The notes: generated from the sequence alone by a model not told the origin. Shown: positions 5,496 through 12,011, numbered from the stretch's first letter. The stretch is DNA of 17,785 bases from Parcubacteria group bacterium (GCA_016204035.1 JACQLN010000040.1:1-17785), one strand, 5' to 3'. Program-made: numbers and translations.

Positions 5496-6483
5496 TGGTT
5501 TTGGGCGCATCGGGCGCGTTTTTTTTCGCCAGGCCTTTAACGAAGCCGAGGTGGAAATCGTGGCCATAAACGATCTGGTTGATGTGGAAAACTTGGCCTA
5601 TCTGTTGCGCCGCGATACCGTTTACGGTGAATATGAAAAACCGGTGGAATTTCGCCGGGGCTATTTGGTGGTGGAGAGTCAAAATATTTTTGTCTATAGC
5701 GAAAAAGATCCGTCCAAGTTGCCGTGGAAAGATTTGAATGTGGATGTGGTGGTGGAATCCAGCGGAGAATTTACTTCGTATGCCAAAGCCAAAGCGCACT
5801 TGGACGCTGGCGCCAAAAGGGTGGTTATAACCGCGCCGGCCGATGCCGACACGCCCCATATTTTACCAGGAAGCAATAACGATAAAATTAACGGTACGCT
5901 TTTACGAATTACCTCGGACGCTTCCTGCACCACCAACGCTGTGGTGCCGGTGCTGAATATTTTACAGGCCAATCCCGGCGTTAAAAAAGCCATGTTAAAT
6001 ACCGTCCACGGCTATACCGCGAGCCAAGGGTTGGTAGACGGCCCGTACAGAAAAGATTTTTTGCGCGGCCGAGCCGCGGCCCAAAATATTGTGCCCTCGC
6101 ACACCGGCGCGGCCGAAGCGGTGGTTTGGTCGCAACCGTGGCTTAAAGATTCTTTTGAAACGGTAGCTATTCGGGTGCCGGTGATCACCGGGTCGCTGGC
6201 CGATCTGACTTTTTTGGCCGGGCGCAAAACCAGCGTAGAAGAAGTCAACGACATTTTGCGCCGCGCGGCCAAACACCCCAAATGGCGGGGGATATTTACC
6301 GTCAGCGAAGAACCTTTAGTATCATCAGACATTATCAAAAACCCCCACGCCTCCATTGCCGATTTAACCCACACCAAAGTGGTCGGCGGCGATTTGGTAA
6401 AAGTTTTAGCGTGGTACGACAACGAATGGGGCTATTGCGGTAGCTTACTGCGGCATATCTTAAACCTTAAAAATCTTCTTTGA
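5479..6483 (+). CDS. gap: Glyceraldehyde-3-phosphate dehydrogenase (type I)
   Basis: Catalyses oxidative phosphorylation of glyceraldehyde 3-phosphate in glycolysis. The 334-residue length is standard. Motifs: Rossmann start INGFGRIGR (5-13), N31-D32 at the position that selects NAD+, catalytic SDASCTTNA with C150, general base H177 in NTVHGYT, and the phosphate loops DGPYRKD (187-193) and RGRAAAQNIVPSHTGAAEAV. The usual second cysteine of ASCTTNC is alanine here (A154), which is tolerated in the family. The C-terminal WYDNEWGYCGSL is canonical. It overlaps the 69-aa gene upstream and is followed after 7 nt by mazF. No Shine-Dalgarno is seen; translation probably depends on the upstream overlapping frame. 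Confidence 0.97.
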   Translation: MRIAINGFGRIGRVFFRQAFNEAEVEIVAINDLVDVENLAYLLRRDTVYGEYEKPVEFRRGYLVVESQNIFVYSEKDPSKLPWKDLNVDVVVESSGEFTSYAKAKAHLDAGAKRVVITAPADADTPHILPGSNNDKINGTLLRITSDASCTTNAVVPVLNILQANPGVKKAMLNTVHGYTASQGLVDGPYRKDFLRGRAAAQNIVPSHTGAAEAVVWSQPWLKDSFETVAIRVPVITGSLADLTFLAGRKTSVEEVNDILRRAAKHPKWRGIFTVSEEPLVSSDIIKNPHASIADLTHTKVVGGDLVKVLAWYDNEWGYCGSLLRHILNLKNLL

Positions 6484-6490
6484 TTTTTGT

Positions 6491-6874
6491 ATGGAGAAAG
6501 ATTTTGATGGTTGGAATGAAGTCAAAAAAAGTACCAATGCTGAAGAACCACGTCTATATACAATTCGCGAGATTTGGTGGTGTCGGTTTGGTGTAAATAT
6601 AGGTACGGAACAAGATGGAAGAGGAAAATGGTTTGTCCGTCCGTGCGTTATCTTGAGGGGTTTTGGGCCTGAGGCGTGCTTGGTTGTTCCTCTCACCACT
6701 TCTACTCGTGAGCATCCACTCCGTATCTCGGCCGGCATAATTAATGGCCAAACAGCACGTGCCAATATTTCCCAACTTCGTGTTGTTGATACCCGACGGC
6801 TAGAGAGGAAGATTGGTTTTCTTGATAAAAGAATATTTATGGACATACGAAAAACCGCCAGAGGATTACTCTAA
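6491..6874 (+). CDS. mazF: MazF/PemK-family toxin (endoribonuclease), solitary
   Basis: The 127-residue protein has the PemK/MazF pattern: strand REIWWCRFGVNIGTEQDGRG (26-45), the conserved RPCVILRG (50-57) with the Arg-Pro of the active region, VVPLTTS (65-71), and ISQLRVVDTRRLERKIGFLD (93-112) holding the conserved serine and Arg-Leu. Such toxins cleave mRNA at short motifs. The first about 22 residues (MEKDFDGWNEVKK...) precede the core and resemble the N-terminal extension of the Patescibacteria variant of this family. No antitoxin gene is visible: upstream is gap (7 nt away), downstream is non-coding for about 300 nt. It is probably transcribed from the gap promoter. Its role may be regulatory rather than an addiction module. 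Family confident, activity not shown. Confidence 0.88.
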   Translation: MEKDFDGWNEVKKSTNAEEPRLYTIREIWWCRFGVNIGTEQDGRGKWFVRPCVILRGFGPEACLVVPLTTSTREHPLRISAGIINGQTARANISQLRVVDTRRLERKIGFLDKRIFMDIRKTARGLL

Positions 6875-6891
6875 CGGTCTTTCTACATTCT

Positions 6892-6905
6892 CCCCCTTGC
6901 GGGGG
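6892..6905. repeat. Small GC hairpin after mazF
   Basis: CCCCC (6892-6896), loop TTGC, GGGGG (6901-6905). No T-run follows. Outer CGGTCT (6884-6889) and AGACCG (6943-6948) could close a larger stem. Between mazF (ends 6874) and the next start (7178) I find only this, the terminator at 7027 and the promoter at 7073. Confidence 0.6.
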
Positions 6906-7026
6906 CGAGGCCGAAGCCAACTGTTCTTGTAGTATATACCTAGACCGCTTGAAATGCAAGTGGGTGGGTAGTGATTAGATATAATGAGAACATATTGAAA
7001 AAGTTATAAAATATGATGTTTTTCTT

Positions 7027-7053
7027 AAAAACGGCTTATTTTAGCCGTTTTTT
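7027..7053 (+). terminator. Intrinsic terminator
   Basis: AAAAACGGCT (7027-7036), loop TATTTT, complement (7043-7052) ending in a six-T run. It could end the gap-mazF transcript or a short RNA starting after the TATAAT at 6980-6985. Confidence 0.8.
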
Positions 7054-7072
7054 GGTGGGTAAAACCTAGCTA

Positions 7073-7101
7073 TTGACAAACTCTGTTTGATTTGCTATCA
7101 T
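7073..7101 (+). promoter_or_regulatory. Canonical sigma70-type promoter, cassette 1
   Basis: TTGACA (7073-7078), a 17-nt spacer ending in TGC, TATCAT (7096-7101). The 31 nt from 7071 match the promoter at 11552-11582 in 24 positions, including spacer bases. The leader carries AGGTGA/TCACCT (about 7140-7155) before the ribosome binding site. Confidence 0.8.
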
Positions 7102-7177
7102 TATAGATACAGGATAAGGATAGCTTTTTTCCATCAATTAGGTGAGAGATCACCTATTTTCAAGAGGAGTAGAGAAA

Positions 7178-7687
7178 GTGAACCGGATCATCGTGGGACT
7201 CATGATTTTCATCGCCGCGTTTGCTAGTGAAGCAATCGCCGGCATGGAAGTCGCGCTCAAGTGCGACCTCACCAAGGTCGAGGCCAGGTTCGATGGAGAT
7301 TCCAGAGAAGAGATGATCAGTCTCGAGATGGCCGACGGCTTGGCTGTCTGGAAGGGCAACCTGGATTCCGCCCTCACGGTAGGGGGTGGCACCATGGTAG
7401 GGTTCGCCACATACGAGGGGGTGACGAAGCTCGTCGCTTCGGCGGGTGTGAACTTCAGGATGCCGCGGAACGCCGTTTCAGGCATCGCGTTCAGCAATAC
7501 CCGCGGTCTGTATTTCGTGGTTCTCGGGTGGGAGAACAGACAACAGATCGCGGCAGCCGTCCCGATCAACTTTTCGCCTTTCGGCGTGGGTATGGGTCCG
7601 CCGGACGACAGGTGGCACAACGGCGGTTGGTTCAACTTCCCGATGATCAACGATGAGGACTGGATCGCTTGGAATAACAGAAGCTGA
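7178..7687 (+). CDS. Secreted protein of unknown function, 169 aa
   Basis: I choose GTG 7178 because GAGGAG lies 9 nt before it and because the product then starts with a clean signal peptide: MNRIIVGLMIFIAAF, then SEAIA-G, with probable cleavage after A21. The in-frame GTG at 7142 lies in the hairpin leader and would spoil it. The mature part (about 148 residues) is probably strand-rich, with one Cys (C29), Gly-rich turns (TVGGGTMVGFATYEG) and an aromatic, acidic C-terminus (WHNGGWFNFP, DEDWIAWNNRS). No family is recognised. Codon use is visibly GC-richer than the surrounding metabolic genes. With its TTGACA promoter, strong ribosome binding site and GC-rich terminator it forms a self-contained cassette, probably accessory or transferred. 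Confidence 0.8.
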   Translation: MNRIIVGLMIFIAAFASEAIAGMEVALKCDLTKVEARFDGDSREEMISLEMADGLAVWKGNLDSALTVGGGTMVGFATYEGVTKLVASAGVNFRMPRNAVSGIAFSNTRGLYFVVLGWENRQQIAAAVPINFSPFGVGMGPPDDRWHNGGWFNFPMINDEDWIAWNNRS

Positions 7688-7731
7688 TCCTCCCTCAAAA
7701 CTGGTCGCCCCCAACAGCGACCCAAACACCT

Positions 7732-7754
7732 TGTCAAACACCTGGTGTTTGACA
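7732..7754. repeat. 23-nt perfect palindrome, REP-like family copy 2
   Basis: Left arm TGTCAAACACC (7732-7742), single central T, right arm its exact reverse complement (7744-7754). Same 11-1-11 geometry as the copies at 2771, 15655 and 16368; it differs from them mostly by paired substitutions. It precedes the terminator of the secreted-protein gene. Confidence 0.9.
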
Positions 7755-7758
7755 CACG

Positions 7759-7805
7759 GCCCGCGCGCTAAGCCAATAACTTGGCTAGGCGCGCGGGCTG
7801 TTTTT
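7759..7805 (+). terminator. Strong GC-rich terminator, cassette 1
   Basis: Stem GCCCGCGCGC (7759-7768) with its complement (7789-7798), an inner stem AGCCAA/TTGGCT (7771-7776, 7781-7786), loop TAAC, then TTTTT at 7801-7805. Confidence 0.93.
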
Positions 7806-7853
7806 AATTTTCTAAATCGGAATCTTATTCACGATCGTATTTAAGAGCGACAT

Positions 7854-7883
7854 TTGACAAAGTATATATAGTATACATATAAT
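7854..7883 (+). promoter_or_regulatory. Canonical sigma70-type promoter, cassette 2
   Basis: TTGACA (7854-7859), an 18-nt AT-rich spacer, TATAAT (7878-7883). It starts about 50 nt after the previous terminator. GTATAC within the spacer is a possible operator. Confidence 0.8.
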
Positions 7884-7943
7884 GTAAGAATAAACATCAC
7901 GATCACAGTCAGTTCGTAAAACATCCAACCAGGAGGAGATGTG

Positions 7944-8243
7944 ATGGCTTACAAAGTTCTTTCGCGGAAGCGGTACCGCTGTTTGCGTCCGGGGTGCAAT
8001 ACAGTCGTCAAGCAGGCCCATCTGGATGGCCACGACAGTTTGCATGAGAAGCGTCACGAACGGAAAAAACCGGAGAAGCCGGAACTGGAACCGATGCGGG
8101 AAGTCATATACAATCGAATGGATATGCAGGTATGTCCTTATTGTGGTAGAAACAATGTTGTGTTTATGTGGCACAGAGGTAAAATAATTTTTCGTTGTAA
8201 GGTTGATTCTTGTAGAAAACAGTTCATTGTCATAAGAAAATAA
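7944..8243 (+). CDS. Small protein with two zinc-binding modules, 99 aa
   Basis: ATG 7944 is preceded at 7 nt by AGGAGG (7931-7936); GTG 7941 is a possible alternative. The N-terminal module has C13-x4-C18 followed by H26, H30, H34 and H38, a C2H2-like pattern. A linker rich in Lys, Pro and Glu (KKPEKPELEP) leads to a C-terminal zinc ribbon, C64-x2-C67 (CPYCGRNN) and C85-x4-C90 (CKVDSC). Such paired zinc modules usually bind nucleic acid, but no named family is recognised. Base composition changes inside the gene: the first half is GC-richer, the second (from about 8105) AT-rich, as if two modules of different origin were joined. It has its own promoter and terminator. Inference: a small DNA- or RNA-binding protein. 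Confidence 0.82.
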   Translation: MAYKVLSRKRYRCLRPGCNTVVKQAHLDGHDSLHEKRHERKKPEKPELEPMREVIYNRMDMQVCPYCGRNNVVFMWHRGKIIFRCKVDSCRKQFIVIRK

Positions 8244-8249
8244 CAAAAT

Positions 8250-8279
8250 AAGGCCGAAGCTGGGAAGCTTCGGCCTTTT
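8250..8279 (+). terminator. Strong terminator, cassette 2
   Basis: A 12-bp perfect stem AAGGCCGAAGCT (8250-8261) with its complement (8266-8277), loop GGGA, followed by T's. The T-run is short and partly in the stem. Confidence 0.9.
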
Positions 8280-8288
8280 AATTTTCTC

Positions 8289-8297
8289 TGTTAAAAT
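8289..8297 (+). promoter_or_regulatory. Extended -10 (TGT-TAAAAT), leaderless start of rpiB
   Basis: TGT-TAAAAT ends at 8297, 6 nt before the ATG at 8304. The predicted transcription start falls at the start codon. The spacing equals that of the glutaredoxin and transketolase N genes. Confidence 0.65.
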
Positions 8298-8303
8298 AGA
8301 TAT

Positions 8304-8753
8304 ATGATTTACATCGGTTCCGATCATCGCGGTTACAATCTAAAAGAATACCTAAAGGATTATCTTGCCAAATCAAAAATCCCATTCAAAGATGTGGGCA
8401 ATCATAAATTTGATCCGGAAGACGACTATCCTGATTTCGCTTTTAAGGTGGCTCAAGAAGTTGCCAAAAATCCAGCGGAGAGTACCGGAGTGATGATTTG
8501 CGGTTCGGGTTTGGGTATGGCGGTGGCGGCCAACAAAGTCAAAGGCATAAAGGCCGGTCTCGCCCTTAACGAATGGTTGGCCAAGCATGGCCGCGAAAAT
8601 GACGATCTTAATGTTTTATCGTTAGCGTCCGATCAGACCGACTTTAGCTTGGCCGAAAGGATTTTGAAAACATGGTTGGCTAGTAAATTTAACGGAGGAG
8701 AAAAATATCAAAGGCGAGTGAGAAAAATAGAAGAGTTTGAAAATAATAACTAA
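8304..8753 (+). CDS. rpiB: Ribose-5-phosphate isomerase B
   Basis: Interconverts ribose 5-phosphate and ribulose 5-phosphate. The 149-residue length is normal for RpiB. Motifs: N-terminal IGSDHRGYNLKEYL (4-17), DDYPDFA (40-46), and the catalytic segment GVMICGSGLGMAVAANK (62-78) with the enolisation base C66 and the phosphate-binding GSG. H95 in HGREND replaces the usual HNDANV context but keeps a histidine and the following NVLSL. The C-terminal helix EKYQRRVRKIEEFE is typical. It is the first gene of the sugar-phosphate block and appears to start a leaderless transcript. rpe follows after a hairpin-filled gap. Confidence 0.95.
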   Translation: MIYIGSDHRGYNLKEYLKDYLAKSKIPFKDVGNHKFDPEDDYPDFAFKVAQEVAKNPAESTGVMICGSGLGMAVAANKVKGIKAGLALNEWLAKHGRENDDLNVLSLASDQTDFSLAERILKTWLASKFNGGEKYQRRVRKIEEFENNN

Positions 8754-8754
8754 T

Positions 8755-8840
8755 AATTTTCAAGTCTCAAATATCAAGTATCAATAAATGATCAATTATC
8801 AATTTTCAAGTTGGATTTGATAATTAAATCCTTGAAAATT
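8755..8840. repeat. Long imperfect intergenic hairpin (word TATCAA)
   Basis: AATTTTCAAG (8755-8764) pairs exactly with CTTGAAAATT (8831-8840). Inside, TATCAAG-type words face TTGATA-type words with small bulges. It fills the entire rpiB-rpe gap, ending 5 nt before the rpe ATG. Confidence 0.75.
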
Positions 8841-8845
8841 TTAAC

Positions 8846-9496
8846 ATGGAAATTATTCCTGCGATATTAGAACAGAGTTGGCCCGAGGTTGAAAGAAAGA
8901 TAAAACTTGTAGACGGCTTAACCGATTGGATTCAGCTTGATGTTTCCGACGGTTTGTTTACGCCTGTTCAAACCTGGAACAACCCGCCGGATCTTTTTTC
9001 CGTTGAAACAAATCTAAAGCTGGAAGCGCATTTAATGATCAACGAGCCCTGGCTCAAAGCCGAAGAATGGCTGTCTAGCTTGGTTAGGCGAATAACGGTT
9101 CAGGTGGAAGCGTTGGCCAGCCCGGAGTCGGTTAAGTTTGGCGAAATTCTTTTTGCGGCCAAAAAATATGGCAAGGAAGCGGTTTGGGGTTTTAAGTTGG
9201 AAACCGATTGGGAGCCGTATAAAGAACTGATGCAGTCGCCCTCGGCGCGCGTTTTGTTTTTAGCGGTGGAGCCGGGCTGGCAGGGGCAGGAGTTTGATAG
9301 GCGAGTGCTTGATAAAATAAAATCTCTCAAATTCGCCCACCCGCATGTTAAAATCGCCGTGGACGGAGGTATTAATTTAGAAAACATTGAACTCATTAGG
9401 TCTTCCGGCGCCGATACTGCTGTGGTCGGTTCTTATATTTTTAATTCATCCGATCCTAAAACTGGCTTAAACCGGCTGGTTGAAAAGGTTATTTGA
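8846..9496 (+). CDS. rpe: Ribulose-phosphate 3-epimerase (divergent)
   Basis: Interconverts ribulose 5-phosphate and xylulose 5-phosphate on a (beta/alpha)8 barrel; 216 residues is normal. Motifs: IIPAILEQSW (3-12; usually IAPSILSADF), WIQLDVSDGLF (28-38; usually H-x-DVMDGHF), EAHLMI (60-65), FLAVEPGWQGQEF (138-150), and VDGGINLENI (172-181) with D173, then VVGSYIF. The catalytic acids D32 and D173 and metal ligand H62 are kept, but the first metal-ligand histidine is Q30. The enzyme may therefore bind its metal differently or act on another ketose phosphate. Its place between rpiB and transketolase supports the epimerase role. No Shine-Dalgarno. Confidence 0.9.
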   Translation: MEIIPAILEQSWPEVERKIKLVDGLTDWIQLDVSDGLFTPVQTWNNPPDLFSVETNLKLEAHLMINEPWLKAEEWLSSLVRRITVQVEALASPESVKFGEILFAAKKYGKEAVWGFKLETDWEPYKELMQSPSARVLFLAVEPGWQGQEFDRRVLDKIKSLKFAHPHVKIAVDGGINLENIELIRSSGADTAVVGSYIFNSSDPKTGLNRLVEKVI

Positions 9497-9502
9497 TTTT
9501 CG

Positions 9503-9511
9503 TGATAAAAT
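9503..9511 (+). promoter_or_regulatory. Extended -10 (TGA-TAAAAT), leaderless start of transketolase N
   Basis: TAAAAT at 9506-9511, preceded by TGA, is 6 nt before the GTG at 9518. It lies in the 21-nt rpe-tkt gap, implying an internal promoter and leaderless initiation on GTG. Confidence 0.6.
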
Positions 9512-9517
9512 TAAAGC

Positions 9518-10381
9518 GTGGAAGAGCTTCACGAGACTAAATTAAAACAACTGGAGCTGAAGGCCAATCAGATTCGGCAGGATATTATTGCCATGCTGGT
9601 GGAGGCGGGTTCGGGGCATTCGGCCGGGCCTTTAGGCATGGCCGACATTTTTGTCGCGCTTTATTTTCATGTGTTAAAACACGATCCCCGGCACCCCGAA
9701 TGGCCCGGCCGCGACCGTTTAGTTTTATCCAACGGCCATATTTGCCCGGTGCGCTACGCGGCTATGGCTCACGCCGGCTATTTTCCGATTTCGGAATTAA
9801 AAACTTTACGCAAATTGGGCACGCGTCTGCAAGGTCATCCTCATCGCCTGGCCTTGCCGGGTATGGAAACCACATCCGGCCCGCTGGGTTCGGGTTTGTC
9901 GCAAGCCGCCGGCATGGCTCTGGCTTTGAAAATGGACGGGGCTCCAAATCGGGTTTACTGCGCCATGTCGGACGGCGAACACGACGCCGGCCAAACTTGG
10001 GAGGCGGTTATGTTCGCGGCCAAATACAAACTCAATAATTTGACCGGCATCATAGACCGCAATAATATTCAAATAGACGGCTACACCGAAGACATTATGC
10101 CTTTGGACGATCTAAAAGATAAATACGAATCTTTTAACTGGCATGTTATAGAAATCAACGGCCACAACATACGCGAATTTGTGGACGCCTGCGCTACCGC
10201 CCAAACTATTTTTGAAAAACCCGCGGTTATAATCGCCCACACTATTCCGGGCAAGGGCGTTGATTTTATGGAAAGCAAATTTGAATGGCACGGCAAACCA
10301 CCGAATAAAGAAGAAGCGGCCGCGGCGCTTAGAGAACTAAGAACTCTGCAGGGGCAGATAGAAGCGGGGCATATTGATTAA
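9518..10381 (+). CDS. tkt: Transketolase, N-terminal (TPP pyrophosphate-binding) subunit
   Basis: Half of a split transketolase; with the next gene it moves two-carbon units between sugar phosphates. The 287-residue subunit has GSGHSAGPLG (31-40), RDRLVLSNGH (65-74), QGHPHR (105-110), TSGPLGSGLSQAAGMA (119-134), and the thiamine diphosphate/metal motif SDGEHDAGQTWEA (151-163) continuing to IIDRNNIQIDG (178-188). The motif's first Gly (GDGE) is Ser here. HTIPGKGV and the substrate-loop WHGKPP are present. The GTG start is supported by a -10 box 6 nt upstream; no Shine-Dalgarno exists and no ATG lies near. Separate N and C genes are usual in archaea and Patescibacteria. Confidence 0.95.
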   Translation: MEELHETKLKQLELKANQIRQDIIAMLVEAGSGHSAGPLGMADIFVALYFHVLKHDPRHPEWPGRDRLVLSNGHICPVRYAAMAHAGYFPISELKTLRKLGTRLQGHPHRLALPGMETTSGPLGSGLSQAAGMALALKMDGAPNRVYCAMSDGEHDAGQTWEAVMFAAKYKLNNLTGIIDRNNIQIDGYTEDIMPLDDLKDKYESFNWHVIEINGHNIREFVDACATAQTIFEKPAVIIAHTIPGKGVDFMESKFEWHGKPPNKEEAAAALRELRTLQGQIEAGHID

Positions 10382-10382
10382 A

Positions 10383-10495
10383 AATTTCTAATGACAAATT
10401 TCTAATTTCTAATCAAATCTAAATACCTAATGACTAAATTTTAACATTAGACATTCAGTTGTTAGTCATTGATTAGATATTAGTAATTAGACATT
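10383..10495. repeat. Long imperfect intergenic hairpin (word TCTAAT)
   Basis: Two arms of about 53 nt align without gaps as reverse complements at about two thirds of positions, around a loop of about 7 nt. Both arms are degenerate TCTAAT/CTAATGAC words (AATTTCTAATG left; complement of AATGTCTAATT right). It occupies the whole gap between the two transketolase genes. Confidence 0.75.
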
Positions 10496-10500
10496 GCCCG

Positions 10501-11475
10501 ATGAATCCAAATTTATATTTAATAAAATATCTATTAAAACCGGAAATGAAAGCCACCCGCGACGGCTACGGCGAAGGTTTGGTTTTGGCCGGTGAAAAAA
10601 ACAAAGACGTGGTGGTGTTGTGCGCCGATCTTACGGAATCCACGCGCTCGCTGGCTTTCCAAAAAAAGTTTCCCGAAAGGTTTGTGGAACTGGGCGTGGC
10701 CGAACAAAATATGGCTTCGGTGGCGGCCGGAATGTCGCTGGCCGGAAAAATTCCATTTGTTTCTTCTTACGCCACTTTCAGCCCGGGCCGCAACAACGAA
10801 CAAATACGAACCACCATCGCTTACAACGAAGCCAATGTAAAAATTGCCGGAGCTCACGCCGGCATATCGGTGGGCCCCGACGGGGCCACGCACCAGGCCT
10901 TGGAGGATATTGGTTTAATGAGAATGCTGCCGGGTATGACGGTGATTGTGCCGTGCGATTATGAAGAGGCAAAAAAAGCAACTATGGCCGCCGCCGAAAT
11001 TATCGGTCCGGTTTATTTGCGTTTGGGGCGCGAAAAAACTCCGCTTATGACCACATTCGACACGCCTTTTAAGATAGGCCGGGCCGAAGTCTTCAAAGAC
11101 GGCCGCGACGCGGTTATATTTTGCTGCGGTTCGTTGGTTTACAATGCCGTCAAAGCTGCTTTAGATTTGGAAAGCGAAAGAATTTCGGCGGCGGTAATTA
11201 ACATCCATACCATAAAACCGCTGGACGGTGAGACGATTTTGAAATACGCGCGCCGAACCAAAGCCGCGGTTACGGTGGAGGAACATCAAATTTATGGCGG
11301 CCTGGGCGGCGCCGTGGCCGAATTTTTAGCCAAGGAATTTCCGGTGCCTCTGGAATTTATCGGCGTTAACGATAAATTCGGCGAATCCGGCCGGCCGGAT
11401 GAACTGATAGAGAAATACGGCATGGGCGTGGCAGCCATCAAAAAAGCCGTAAAAAGGGTTTTGGCTAGGAAATGA
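10501..11475 (+). CDS. tkt: Transketolase, C-terminal (pyrimidine-binding) subunit
   Basis: The second half of transketolase, 324 residues, with pyrimidine-binding and C-terminal domains. Motifs: TRDGYGEGLVLAGE (19-32), CADLTESTR (41-49), RFVELGVAEQNMASVAAGM (60-78) with the TPP-activating glutamate E68, and AHAGISVGPDGATHQALED (100s region) as in archaeal-type subunits. The C-terminal domain includes INIHTIKPLD and TVEEHQIYGGLGGAVAE. ATG 10501 is chosen; M16 (10546) would remove residues usually present in the family. It must pair with the N subunit 119 nt upstream. Its stop codon lies inside a stem-loop (11465-11517). Confidence 0.95.
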   Translation: MNPNLYLIKYLLKPEMKATRDGYGEGLVLAGEKNKDVVVLCADLTESTRSLAFQKKFPERFVELGVAEQNMASVAAGMSLAGKIPFVSSYATFSPGRNNEQIRTTIAYNEANVKIAGAHAGISVGPDGATHQALEDIGLMRMLPGMTVIVPCDYEEAKKATMAAAEIIGPVYLRLGREKTPLMTTFDTPFKIGRAEVFKDGRDAVIFCCGSLVYNAVKAALDLESERISAAVINIHTIKPLDGETILKYARRTKAAVTVEEHQIYGGLGGAVAEFLAKEFPVPLEFIGVNDKFGESGRPDELIEKYGMGVAAIKKAVKRVLARK

Positions 11476-11517
11476 GGGATTTTTCAGGAAGGGCGGTCCT
11501 TCCGGTAAATTTCCTAG
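11465..11517 (+). terminator. Two-tier stem-loop over the transketolase stop codon
   Basis: Outer stem CTAGGAAAT (11465-11473) with its complement (11509-11517); inner GGAAGG (11487-11492) with CCTTCC (11498-11503). Only a weak T-rich tail (ATTATTTTAT) follows. The stop codon falls just inside the outer stem. Confidence 0.5.
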
Positions 11518-11553
11518 ATTATTTTATCATAAACTACTGAACCATAACGTGTA

Positions 11554-11582
11554 TTGACAGCATCTGTATTATTTGCTATACT
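11554..11582 (+). promoter_or_regulatory. Canonical sigma70-type promoter, cassette 3
   Basis: TTGACA (11554-11559), a 17-nt spacer ending TTTGC, TATACT (11577-11582). It shares 24 of 31 positions with the promoter at 7071-7101. Confidence 0.8.
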
Positions 11583-11602
11583 TAATATAGTACCCTAAAA
11601 CC

Positions 11603-11646
11603 GGCTTATTCAGGCCTCGCAAATTGTGCGGGGTAAAAGATAAGCC
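11603..11646 (+). promoter_or_regulatory. Structured 5' leader
   Basis: Outer stem GGCTTAT (11603-11609) with ATAAGCC (11640-11646) encloses CCTCGCA (11615-11621) with TGCGGGG (11627-11633). It ends 6 nt before the Shine-Dalgarno AAAGGAGA, so it could affect access to it. Confidence 0.55.
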
Positions 11647-11668
11647 AAATTGAAAGGAGAAACAAGTA

Positions 11669-11902
11669 GTGGCAAACAATAGTAAAGAGTGGGCATCAGC
11701 CCTCAAGTTTTGTTTGGTGAACCTAGGTATTATCTTGCTTGTTGGATTTGCTCTTTATGTAACTAAAATCCCGTGGGTATTTTTGGGTCTTTTTTTTCTA
11801 TTCAGCGATAAAAGACCCAAAACAATCAATACCAAATGCCCGAAATGTGATTACGAGTTCGTTGCTGTAAAGAAGGAAGAAAAGGAAGAAGAAGGGGAGT
11901 AG
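11669..11902 (+). CDS. Small membrane protein with CPKC motif and acidic tail, 77 aa
   Basis: GTG 11669 follows AAAGGAGA (11653-11660) by 8 nt, a clear start. The protein has a long hydrophobic stretch (about residues 11-31, LKFCLVNLGIILLVGFALYV), a second shorter one (36-45, WVFLGLFFLF), and then a cytoplasmic-looking tail with one C57-PK-C60 pair (TKCPKCDYEF) and an acidic, lysine-containing end (KKEEKEEEGE). One CxxC is only half a zinc ribbon, so a dimer or partner may complete it. No family recognised. It forms a separate cassette between transketolase and the next small gene, with promoter, structured leader and terminator of its own. Confidence 0.8.
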   Translation: MANNSKEWASALKFCLVNLGIILLVGFALYVTKIPWVFLGLFFLFSDKRPKTINTKCPKCDYEFVAVKKEEKEEEGE

Positions 11903-11945
11903 GATACTCTGCTAGATCGGATATGTAACAAGTCTAAGTTGTTAG

Positions 11946-11975
11946 GCGCACGACCTTCGGGTACGGCGCTTTTTT
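11946..11975 (+). terminator. Terminator, cassette 3
   Basis: GCGC (11946-11949) with GCGC (11966-11969) plus inner CG and CC/GG pairs around a TTCG tetraloop, one or two bulges, then a six-T run (11970-11975). Confidence 0.8.
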
Positions 11976-12011
11976 ATTTGATTTAAGTCGGATTTTAATC
12001 AAGAATACACC

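Noticed and set aside
7073..7101. CAAAC-TCT-GTTTG in the promoter as another family palindrome
   Set aside because: Only 5-bp arms and wrong spacing; explained by promoter sequence.
7142..7177. GTG at 7142 as start of the secreted protein
   Set aside because: It lies in a leader hairpin; GTG 7178 has the ribosome binding site and exposes a proper signal peptide.
7261..7656. Long Arg/Gly-rich plus-strand frame inside the secreted-protein gene
   Set aside because: Shadow frame in GC-rich sequence, no start signal, low-complexity composition.
7150..7755. 201-codon minus-strand frame opposite the secreted-protein gene
   Set aside because: Antisense shadow running through the palindrome; no ribosome binding site or family resemblance.
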